Below the pieces are notes generated by a model. That model saw only the letters and a list, made by a program, of their open reading frames with translations, ran no database searches and was not told the DNA's origin. A stretch of 37,987 bases of DNA from Actinoplanes siamensis (lineage in GTDB: Bacteria; Actinomycetota; Actinomycetes; Mycobacteriales; Micromonosporaceae), in contig NZ_BOMW01000081.1 of NCBI RefSeq assembly GCF_016862395.1, forward strand, positions 1 to 37,987, in the 5' to 3' direction. Made by a program: the position numbers and the translations under genes. This document shows, one piece after another, positions 31,998 to 37,987 of this stretch (the stretch's first letter is position 1; the number at the start of each line of letters is the position of its first letter).

Positions 31998-32101
31998 CTG
32001 TCCATCCCTTCGGAACGGTTATCCAGGACGTTCGTCGATGTGCGAGTGATCTCGGAACTGGACCTCCGGCACTCGCCGTGGTCAGCTCTGTGAGTGGAGT
32101 C

Positions 32102-32130
32102 ACCGTAGCGAGGACGACCCGTTTCCGCAA
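32102..32130 (-). promoter_or_regulatory. Candidate promoter of the importer/glucanase operon
   Basis: On the minus strand TTGCGG (32130-32125) and TACGGT (32107-32102) are 17 nt apart, a good housekeeping-type promoter. The leader to the lipoprotein ATG is then about 100 nt. Just upstream, a TTTC-N11-GAAA dyad (around 32133-32151) and a CTTGC half-site overlapping the -35 could bind the LacI-type regulator. The operator is a guess. Confidence 0.45.
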
Positions 32131-32199
32131 GGTTTCGATTTTGTGTTGAAAAGACACGACAGCGGCGTGGCAGATGTTGACCGGCCCCCCTCCGGACAC

Positions 32200-32235
32200 G
32201 AAAAAGCCCCCGGCCGCTCGTCGCGGCCGGGGGCT
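32200..32235 (-). terminator. Intrinsic terminator of the LacI-type regulator gene
   Basis: A perfect 13-bp stem (32205-32217 with 32223-32235) and 5-nt loop is followed on the minus strand by TTTTT. It sits 10 nt past the regulator stop codon. This is the most classical Rho-independent terminator in the window and separates the regulator from the importer operon. Confidence 0.93.
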
Positions 32236-32244
32236 GCCCGGCGG

Positions 32245-33240
32245 TTACCGCGGCGCCGGCCCGGTCGAGCCGCGGACCACCAGCTCCGGCTCGAAGAGCA
32301 GCTCGTCGCGGAGCACGCCGGCCTCCTCGATCTGGCTGACCAGGATGTCGACCGCGGACTGGCCCATCGTCTCGATCGGCTGCCGGACCGTGGTCAGCGG
32401 CGGGTCGGTGCAGGTCATGAACGCCGAGTCGTCGAAACCGACCACCGACACGTCGGCCGGCACCGAACGGCCCAGGCGGCGGGCGGCCCGGATCGCGCCC
32501 AGAGCCAGGACGTCGCTGGCGCAGATGATGCCTGTGGCGCCGCGCTCGATCAGCTTGGCGGCGGCCACGCGGGCACCCTCCATCGAGAAGCTGGAGCGCT
32601 CCACCCAGGCGTCGTCGTCCCACCCGGCGGCCTGGATCATCGCGGCCATCTTGCGCCGCGACGGGATGTGCCCCTCCGGGCCGAGCACCATGCCGATCCG
32701 CTCGTGGCCGAGCGAGCGCAGATGCCCGAAGGCCTGCTCGACGGCGACCGCGTCGTCCGTCGACACCCGCGGGAAGCCGAGCTCGTCGACTCCCGCGTTG
32801 ACCAGCACCACGGGCAGCCCGCGGTCGGTCAGCCGGCGGTAGTGCTCGTGCGAGGCGTCGGCCAGCGCGTACGACCCGCCGGCGAAGATGACGCCGGAGA
32901 CCTGGTGGTCGAGCAGCATCTCCACGTAGTCCGACTCGGGGACGCCGCCGATGGTCCGGGCGCACAGCGCCGGCGTGAACCCGCGCTGGGCCAGCGACGC
33001 GGTCACCACCTCGGCCAGCGCCGGGAAGATCGGGTTCTGCAGCTCGGGAAGCACCAGGCCGACCAGGCGCGCGCGCTCACCGCGCAGTTTGGTGGGGCGT
33101 TCGTAGCCCAGGACGTCGAGGGCGGTGAGAACCGACGCCCGGGTAGCCTCGGAGACGCCGTCGCGCCCGTTGAGCACCCGGCTGACGGTCGCCTCGCTGA
33201 CCCCGGCCTTCTTCGCCACCTCGGCAAGACGTTTGGTCAC
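32245..33240 (-). CDS. LacI family transcriptional regulator
   Basis: A 331-residue LacI/GalR-type repressor. The N-terminal helix-turn-helix reads RLAEVAKKAGVSEATVSRVL with the hinge that follows, and the periplasmic-binding-like sugar domain includes LVGLVLPELQNPIFPALAEV, GVIFAGGSYA, STDDAVAVEQAFGHL, GHERIGMVLG and VVGFDDSAFM. It is encoded directly upstream of, and in the same direction as, the importer operon, separated by its own terminator. This placement fits a local repressor relieved by an imported alpha-glucoside. The start is GTG 33240, with AGGA 7 nt upstream; TAGGAT at 33252-33247 could instead be a -10 for a leaderless message. Confidence 0.9.
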   Translation of the reverse strand: MTKRLAEVAKKAGVSEATVSRVLNGRDGVSEATRASVLTALDVLGYERPTKLRGERARLVGLVLPELQNPIFPALAEVVTASLAQRGFTPALCARTIGGVPESDYVEMLLDHQVSGVIFAGGSYALADASHEHYRRLTDRGLPVVLVNAGVDELGFPRVSTDDAVAVEQAFGHLRSLGHERIGMVLGPEGHIPSRRKMAAMIQAAGWDDDAWVERSSFSMEGARVAAAKLIERGATGIICASDVLALGAIRAARRLGRSVPADVSVVGFDDSAFMTCTDPPLTTVRQPIETMGQSAVDILVSQIEEAGVLRDELLFEPELVVRGSTGPAPR

Positions 33241-33533
33241 GCCGGAATCCTACGTCAGCGGACTGCAAGAACTGAACCATGGCTTGCGGCCGTCTTTGAA
33301 ATCGATGACAGTGCTTGCCTGATCGTTGCAGGCGCCCCCGTCGGGGTTCCCCGGATGTCTCACCCCGCGTGAGAGGCGGCCTGAACTTACCCGGTTCGGT
33401 CGTCGCGCTTCGTGCTGACCGGGCTTCCGCGCGCTTGCGTCACGGCAACGCGGCGAGATCACGCAAAACGACCCGCGACGGGTGCGTCGGATGCGATGTT
33501 GTGAGCTACCGGTAAGAAAGGGATCACCACGAG
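33241..33533. promoter_or_regulatory. Divergent regulatory region between LacI and MCP-like genes
   Basis: 293 nt holding both start regions. Near the LacI gene are TAGGAT (33247-33252, as read on the minus strand) and several CTTGC/GCAAG or near-matching TTGCA sites (around 33264, 33282, 33314 and 33325), which could be half-sites for an autoregulating LacI protein. The side towards 33534 ends with GAAAGGGA as ribosome-binding site of the MCP-like gene. No gene is seen. Confidence 0.35.
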
Positions 33534-34013
33534 ATGACCGACTGGGATCAGAACGACAGCTGGTCGGCCCAGGACCGGCAGCGCGATTCGGTGCACCGGT
33601 TGGCCAACGTCAGCAACGACATGGCCACCGCCACCCGGGCCGCGGTGCACGCCGCGGAGACCGCGGTACAGGTGATCCAGCGCCTGGAGGCGAGCAGCAC
33701 CGAGATCGGCAAAGTGGTCCAGTTGATCGCGACGATCGCCAAGCAGACGAACCTGCTGGCGCTCAACGCGACCATCGAGGCGGCCCGGGCCGGCGAGGCG
33801 GGACGCGGCTTCGCCGTGGTGGCCAGCGAGGTGAAGGACCTGGCCAACGAGACCGCCACCGCGACCAACGAGATCGGCACCCAGGTCGGCGGGATCCGGA
33901 CGGACACCCAGAACGCGGTCGAGGCGATCGAGGAGATGCAGGGCCTGATCGCGGAGCTGGACCGCTGCCAGAAAGTGATCAGTGGGATCGTGGTGGAGCA
34001 GCAGGCCGGCTGA
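33534..34013 (+). CDS. Soluble, minimal MCP signalling-domain protein
   Basis: A 159-residue protein that is essentially only the cytoplasmic tip of a methyl-accepting chemotaxis protein. It contains the highly conserved hairpin IATIAKQTNLLALNATIEAA followed by RAGEAGRGFAVVASEVKDLA, flanked by heptad-rich coiled coil (residues ~20-145). This tip binds CheA and CheW in known receptors. There is no membrane helix, HAMP or sensor domain, and the returning helix after residue ~140 stops short at EEQ-like sequence (VVEQQAG), so the coiled coil is asymmetric. It could be a soluble array component or a decayed receptor. ATG 33534 has GAAAGGGA upstream. Motile spores of Actinoplanes-type bacteria use chemotaxis, which would fit. 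Confidence 0.8.
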   Translation: MTDWDQNDSWSAQDRQRDSVHRLANVSNDMATATRAAVHAAETAVQVIQRLEASSTEIGKVVQLIATIAKQTNLLALNATIEAARAGEAGRGFAVVASEVKDLANETATATNEIGTQVGGIRTDTQNAVEAIEEMQGLIAELDRCQKVISGIVVEQQAG

Positions 34014-34028
34014 GGAAGACTGTCCGGC

Positions 34029-34418
34029 ATGGCTGGCAAGCGAGCACCCCGCGCGAGAGCGTGCCCGTGCGGCTCACCGACGTACGCCCGGTGTTGCGGA
34101 CCCCTGCACGACGGCAGGCCGGCGGAGAACCCGCCGGCCCTGATGCGATCGCGCTTCAGCGCGTTCGCCCTCGATCTCTCCGACTACATCCTGCGGACCT
34201 GGCACCCGGATACCCGCCCCGCCCTCCTGCAGAGCGATCCCGGGATGCGGTGGGTGCGCCTGGAGGTGCTGGAGACCACCGGCGGCACGCTCTTCGACGC
34301 CGAGGGCACCGTCACCTTCCGGGCCCACTTCCGGGACAACGGGACACCCGGCGTGCTGGACGAGAAGAGCAGGTTCGTCAGGCACAACGCCCGATGGGTG
34401 TACCACAGCCCGATGTGA
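34029..34418 (+). CDS. YchJ-like UPF0225 protein with SEC-C motif
   Basis: A 129-residue protein of the UPF0225/YchJ family. The N-terminus carries a SEC-C-like zinc motif CPCGSPTYARCCGP (Cys12, 14, 22, 23), followed by an NTF2-like domain with ALMRSRFSAFALDLSDYILR, TWHPDTRPA and VTFRAHFRDNG...DEKSRFVRHNARWVY. The molecular role of the family is unknown; the SEC-C motif binds zinc and in SecA contacts SecB and ribosomes. ATG 34029 has GAGGAAG about 9 nt upstream. It starts 15 nt after the MCP-like gene and ends 32 nt before the tryptophan dioxygenase gene, so it may be co-transcribed with either. Confidence 0.85.
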   Translation: MAGKRAPRARACPCGSPTYARCCGPLHDGRPAENPPALMRSRFSAFALDLSDYILRTWHPDTRPALLQSDPGMRWVRLEVLETTGGTLFDAEGTVTFRAHFRDNGTPGVLDEKSRFVRHNARWVYHSPM

Positions 34419-34450
34419 TCTCCTTCAAGCGTCACGGAAGAAGGTGAGCC

Positions 34451-35302
34451 ATGTCGGCAACGAGGCCGATCGAGGACGGGATCGTCCGAGATTTCAAGGT
34501 CAACCTCTCGTACGGCGAGTACCTGCACCTGGACGAGATCCTCCACGCGCAACACCCGGTCAGCGCGCCGGAGCACCACGACGAGCTGCTCTTCATCCTC
34601 CAGCATCAGACGTCCGAGCTGTGGCTGAAACTGATCATCCACGAGCTGCGCGCGGTGCTCGCCCACCTGGCCAAGGACGAGCTGAAACCGGCGCTCAAGG
34701 GACTGGCCCGGGTCAAGCACATCCAGCGGACGCTGACCGAGCAGTGGTCGGTGCTGGCCACCCTGACCCCTACCGAGTACGCCCAGTTCCGCAGCTTCCT
34801 GGGCACGTCCTCGGGCTTCCAGTCCTACCAGTACCGCGCTGTCGAGTTCCTGCTCGGCAACAAGGACCGCCGGATGCTGCAGATCTTCGACGACCAGCCG
34901 GCCGCCCGGGAACTGCTGGCCGACCTGCTCGGCACGCCCAGCGTCTACGACGAGTTCCTGCGATACCTGGCCCGGCACGGGCATCCGGTGCCGCCTCCGA
35001 TCCTGGAGCGCGACGTCACGCAGGCCTGGGAGTTCCACCCCGGCCTGGTCCCCCTCTTCCGGGACATCTACGAGCAGGCCGAGCAGCACTGGGAAGCCTA
35101 CGAGACCTGCGAGGAACTCGTCGACCTGGAGGAGAACTTCCAGCTCTGGCGCTTCCGGCACCTCAAGACGGTGGAACGGACGATCGGCTTCAAACGCGGG
35201 ACCGGCGGGTCCAGCGGGGTCGCGTTCCTGCGGGCGGCGCTCGATCTGACATTCTTCCCGGAGCTGTACGCCGTACGCACCGAGATCGGAGTCCCCCGTT
35301 GA
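34451..35302 (+). CDS. kynA: Tryptophan 2,3-dioxygenase
   Basis: A 283-residue haem enzyme of the tryptophan 2,3-dioxygenase family, the usual bacterial length. It shows YGEYLHLDEIL (residues ~21-31), the active-site stretch ILQHQTSELWLKLIIHEL (His52 is the likely counterpart of the active-site His), SGFQSYQYRAVEFLLGN, and RHLKTVERTIGFKRGTGGSS with the expected haem-ligand His237. It opens the indole ring of L-tryptophan to N-formylkynurenine in the cytoplasm. ATG 34451 follows AAGGTGAG. The stop overlaps the TTG start of the kynureninase gene (TTGA), so the two are translationally coupled. Confidence 0.95.
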   Translation: MSATRPIEDGIVRDFKVNLSYGEYLHLDEILHAQHPVSAPEHHDELLFILQHQTSELWLKLIIHELRAVLAHLAKDELKPALKGLARVKHIQRTLTEQWSVLATLTPTEYAQFRSFLGTSSGFQSYQYRAVEFLLGNKDRRMLQIFDDQPAARELLADLLGTPSVYDEFLRYLARHGHPVPPPILERDVTQAWEFHPGLVPLFRDIYEQAEQHWEAYETCEELVDLEENFQLWRFRHLKTVERTIGFKRGTGGSSGVAFLRAALDLTFFPELYAVRTEIGVPR

Positions 35303-36516
35303 GCCTCCTCGCCCGGGCCGCCGCCCTGGACGCCGCGGATCCGCTGGCGCAGTTCCGGGACAGGTTCCTGCCGGCGCCCTCGGTGATCGCCTACCTCGAC
35401 GGCAACTCGCTGGGCCGCCCGCTGGCGGCCACCGCGCGCCTGATGGACGACTTCGTCCGCGGCCAGTGGGGCGACCGGCTGATCCGCGGCTGGACCGACG
35501 GCTGGCTGGAGTGGCCGCTGACCCTCGGCGACCGGCTCGGCGCGGTGGCGCTGGGCGCGGCCGCCGGGCAGACGGTGGTCGCCGACTCCACCACGGTCCT
35601 GCTCTACAAGTTGGCCCGAGCCGCGGTCGACGCCCGCCCGGGCCGGCGCAAGGTGGTCCTCGACACCGACAACTTCCCCACCGACAGGTACGTGCTGGAG
35701 GGCATCGCCGCCGAGCGTGACCTGACCCTGGTCTGGATCACCACCGACCCGGCCGGCGGGATCACCGGCGAACAGGTCCGGGAGGTGGTCGACGAGGACA
35801 CCGCGCTGGTGCTCTTCTCACACGTCGCCTACCGGTCCGGCTGGCTCGCCGACGTGCCGGAGATCAACCGGATCGCGCACGAGGCCGGCGCGCTGACCAT
35901 GTGGGACCTGTGCCACTCGGTGGGCTCGGTTCCGGTGCGGCTCGACGACTGGGGGGTGGATCTCGCGGTCGGCTGCTCGTACAAGTACCTCAACGGCGGC
36001 CCCGGAGCGCCGGCCTTCGCCTACCTGCGCCGGTCGCTGCAGGACTCGCTGCGCCAGCCGATCCAGGGCTGGATGGGCCACCGGGCGTCGTTCGAGATGG
36101 GCCCGGGGTACGAGGCGGCCACCGGCATCCGCGCGCTGCTCAGCGGCACCCCGCCGATCCTGGCCATGGTCCCGCTGCACGCCAACCTCGACCTGCTCGC
36201 CGAGGCCGGCATCGAGGCGGTCCGCGCCAAGTCGCTGCTGCTCACCGACTTCGTGCTGGAGCTGGCCGACGAGTGGCTGGCGCCGCTGGGGGTCGAGGTG
36301 GTCAGCCCACGCTCCGCCGGACGCCGGGGCGGCCACGTCACGCTGCGGCGGCCCGGTTTCGAACGGCTCCTTGAGCCGTTGTGGGACAGCGGCGTGATCC
36401 CGGACTACCGCCGGCCCGACGGCCTGCGGATCGGCCCGGCGCCGCTGAGCACCAGCTTCACCGAGGTCCACCAGGGCCTGTCCGTCGTTCGCGACCTCGC
36501 CGAGAAGATCCAGTGA
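35299..36516 (+). CDS. kynU: Kynureninase
   Basis: A 405-residue PLP-dependent kynureninase, full length. Conserved features are YLDGNSLGRP near residue 32, DTDNFPTDRYVLEG, ALVLFSHVAYRSGWLADVPE, LTMWDLCHSVGSVPV with the PLP-contacting Asp, the Schiff-base lysine Lys229 in CSYKYLNGGPGAPAFAYL, and QGWMGHRASFEMGPGYEAA. It splits kynurenine to anthranilate and alanine. TTG 35299 is the start: it overlaps the dioxygenase stop, has GGAG about 8 nt upstream and gives the normal N-terminus. The gene overlaps the downstream amidohydrolase by 4 nt (GTGA). Confidence 0.95.
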   Translation: MSLLARAAALDAADPLAQFRDRFLPAPSVIAYLDGNSLGRPLAATARLMDDFVRGQWGDRLIRGWTDGWLEWPLTLGDRLGAVALGAAAGQTVVADSTTVLLYKLARAAVDARPGRRKVVLDTDNFPTDRYVLEGIAAERDLTLVWITTDPAGGITGEQVREVVDEDTALVLFSHVAYRSGWLADVPEINRIAHEAGALTMWDLCHSVGSVPVRLDDWGVDLAVGCSYKYLNGGPGAPAFAYLRRSLQDSLRQPIQGWMGHRASFEMGPGYEAATGIRALLSGTPPILAMVPLHANLDLLAEAGIEAVRAKSLLLTDFVLELADEWLAPLGVEVVSPRSAGRRGGHVTLRRPGFERLLEPLWDSGVIPDYRRPDGLRIGPAPLSTSFTEVHQGLSVVRDLAEKIQ

Positions 36517-37769
36517 CCACTTCCTCCTCCCCGCCCTGCGACTCGGCCCCGTCCGCCTGCGGCGGCGCGGGCTGCGGCGGCGGTTCGTGCTTCTCGCGTA
36601 CGGCCCGGGCCGCGCGCCCCGGCGAACCCCGCCCCACCGTGACCGAGGTGCCGGACCCCCGTACCGACCGGCGCATCGGCTGGCTGGCGGCCGACTCGAT
36701 CTGGTGGGGCGGGCGGCTGCGCACCGGCGCGGCGCTGCGGGTCGGTGTGGACGGCGTGGCCAAGCCGGTGCCGGCCGAGCTGGCGCCCGGGGACGCCACC
36801 CGGCGGCTGCCGGGGACGCTGCTGCCCGCGCTGCTCGACGCGCACGTACACTCCGCGCTGGTGGACCTGGGCGCCGTCCGGGCCGGTGGGATAGCCGCGG
36901 TCTGGGACCTCGGCGGCGTTCCGGCCACCCTGCGCGAGCTCGCGGCCCGCGCCGCCGGCGCGGGGGTCGTCTCCGCCGCCGGCGCGTCATCCGCCTCCGT
37001 CGGTGGCGCGCGTTGCGGCCCGCTCTCCGACGGCGCGGATCCCGCGGAACCCCAGCTGCCGCTGATCCGCTATGCCGGTCCGTTTCTGATCGCTCCCGGC
37101 GGCTATCCGAGCGACCGCGCGTGGGCCCCGGCCGGCAGCTGCCGGGAAATCACCTCGCCGGCCGACGCCGGCGCCGCGGTGGCCGAGGCCCGGTCCGCCG
37201 GCGCCACCCTGATCAAGGTCACCGCCCACGCCGGCGGCCCGACACTGCCGCCACCCACGTTCCGCGCCCTGACCGGCGCCGCGCACGCCGCCAACCTGCC
37301 GGTGGTGGTCCACGCCGAGGGCCCGGGAACCGTGGCCGCCGCCCTGGAAGCCGGCGCCGACCTGCTCGCGCACACCCCGTGGACGGAATCCCTGCCGGAC
37401 CACCTGGTACGCGCCTGCGCCGCCCGGATGACCTGGATCAGCACGCTCGACATCCACGGGTACGGCGAACCGTCCCCGGCCCAGGAGGTCGCGCTGGACA
37501 ACCTGCGGCGCTTCGCCGGACACGGCGGCCAGGTGCGCTACGGCACCGACCTGGGCAACGGCCCGCTCCCGTCCGGCGTCAACCCGCGCGAACTGCGGGC
37601 CCTGCGAGCGGCCGGCCTCACCCCGGACGAGATCCTGATCGCCGCCACCGACGCCACCCGGCCCGCGCTCACCTGGATCCCCGGCGGCCTCGACCTCACC
37701 CCGTCCACCTTCGCCGAGGTCCTCGCCACCGCCCGCGTCCTCGACCACGGGGTCCGCCCCAACCCGTGA
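36513..37769 (+). CDS. Amidohydrolase family protein with Cys-rich N-terminus
   Basis: A 418-residue metal-dependent hydrolase of the amidohydrolase superfamily. Metal-site elements are in order: DAHVH after LLPALL (residues ~112), IKVTAHAGG (~240), VVVHAEG (~268), LAHTPW (~290) and the late Asp in RYGTDLGNG (~348). The normal carboxylated Lys could be that in TLIKVTAH. Residues 1-30 carry four cysteines spaced C-x6-C-x4-C-x4-C in a Gly/Ser-rich stretch (Cys9, 16, 21, 26), unusual for the family. GTG 36513 overlaps the kynureninase stop. No KynB-type formamidase is seen in the window, so this enzyme is a candidate for hydrolysing N-formylkynurenine; that is an inference from context only. Confidence 0.8.
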   Translation: MTTSSSPPCDSAPSACGGAGCGGGSCFSRTARAARPGEPRPTVTEVPDPRTDRRIGWLAADSIWWGGRLRTGAALRVGVDGVAKPVPAELAPGDATRRLPGTLLPALLDAHVHSALVDLGAVRAGGIAAVWDLGGVPATLRELAARAAGAGVVSAAGASSASVGGARCGPLSDGADPAEPQLPLIRYAGPFLIAPGGYPSDRAWAPAGSCREITSPADAGAAVAEARSAGATLIKVTAHAGGPTLPPPTFRALTGAAHAANLPVVVHAEGPGTVAAALEAGADLLAHTPWTESLPDHLVRACAARMTWISTLDIHGYGEPSPAQEVALDNLRRFAGHGGQVRYGTDLGNGPLPSGVNPRELRALRAAGLTPDEILIAATDATRPALTWIPGGLDLTPSTFAEVLATARVLDHGVRPNP

Positions 37770-37987
37770 CCCACGCCGCAAGCCGCAGGCGCCGGCAGCG
37801 CCCGGGCGCCGGCTGGTCTCCAGGGGGTCCCTCACGGCTCCTGACACACCCTTGACAGCCAGCCGGGGCCCGGCGGCGGGGCCCCGGAGGGTCTCTCACC
37901 GCCGTCGACACACCTCCGGGGCGGAGGCGACAGAGGGCCCGCCGGCGGACCCCGAGGAGTCCGGCGGCGGGCCGGTGGTGGGAACTG
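37770..37987. other. Non-coding tail of the window
   Basis: About 220 nt after the amidohydrolase. It holds the hairpin at 37863-37887 and an imperfect 26-bp direct repeat (37825-37850 and 37889-37914, 20 of 26 identical, ending GACACACC). No gene is seen up to the window edge. Confidence 0.5.
37863..37887 (+). terminator. Candidate terminator of the tryptophan operon
   Basis: CCGGGGCCC (37863-37871) and GGGCCCCGG (37879-37887) form a perfect 9-bp stem with a 7-nt loop, about 95 nt past the amidohydrolase stop. There is no T run. It could serve a gene entering from the right as well. Confidence 0.5.

Overview
The window is very GC-rich, with G/C at almost every third codon position, GTG and TTG starts, leaderless-looking genes and tightly overlapping (ATGA/GTGA) operons. 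This points to an actinobacterium, most likely of the Micromonosporaceae (Actinoplanes or a close relative). That placement is an inference from gene style and content; there is no rRNA or other marker here. I see no tRNA, rRNA, CRISPR array, transposase or phage gene, so this looks like chromosomal accessory and catabolic DNA.

Layout. 1-400: remnant of a LuxR-type regulator. 393-3335: three-gene operon of an uncharacterised protein, a MocA-type nucleotidyltransferase and an XdhC-type maturation factor. 3376-3745: a decayed AraC/HAD remnant. 3753-5530: DUF6194 gene divergent from a double-HTH MerR regulator, whose 3' end is tandemly duplicated, then a PRC-barrel gene. 5830-7505: coupled KDG kinase and KDPG aldolase. 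7581-10322: small membrane-anchored protein and a secreted PGRP/amidase-2 protein. 10729-12435: cytoplasmic GH13 alpha-glucosidase, divergent from 12506-17405: two GT4 glycosyltransferases, an alpha/alpha-barrel protein and a GH130 phosphorylase. 17499-20271: methyltransferase, a membrane protein built of 19-residue repeats, and a Gfo/Idh oxidoreductase. 20830-33240 (minus strand): LacI regulator, sugar ABC importer (binding lipoprotein and two permeases), GH13 alpha-glucosidase and two large secreted GH87 alpha-1,3-glucanases. 33534-34418: soluble MCP-like protein and a YchJ/SEC-C protein. 34451-37769: tryptophan dioxygenase, kynureninase and an amidohydrolase in one operon.

How it works together. 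The 20.8-33.2 kb block reads as a complete alpha-1,3-glucan (fungal wall glucan/mutan/nigeran) utilisation locus: secreted GH87 enzymes with carbohydrate-binding modules cut the polymer, the lipoprotein and permeases import oligosaccharides, the GH13 enzyme hydrolyses them inside, and the LacI protein presumably controls transcription. Strong hairpins lie 4-37 nt behind almost every cistron, suggesting graded expression from one message. The importer lacks its own ATPase, as is usual for actinobacterial sugar importers that share an MsiK-type ATPase. The GT4/GT4/barrel/GH130 operon probably makes and phosphorolyses a mannoside or related glycan of unknown structure. The tryptophan operon lacks a recognisable kynurenine formamidase; the amidohydrolase coupled to kynU may fill that gap.
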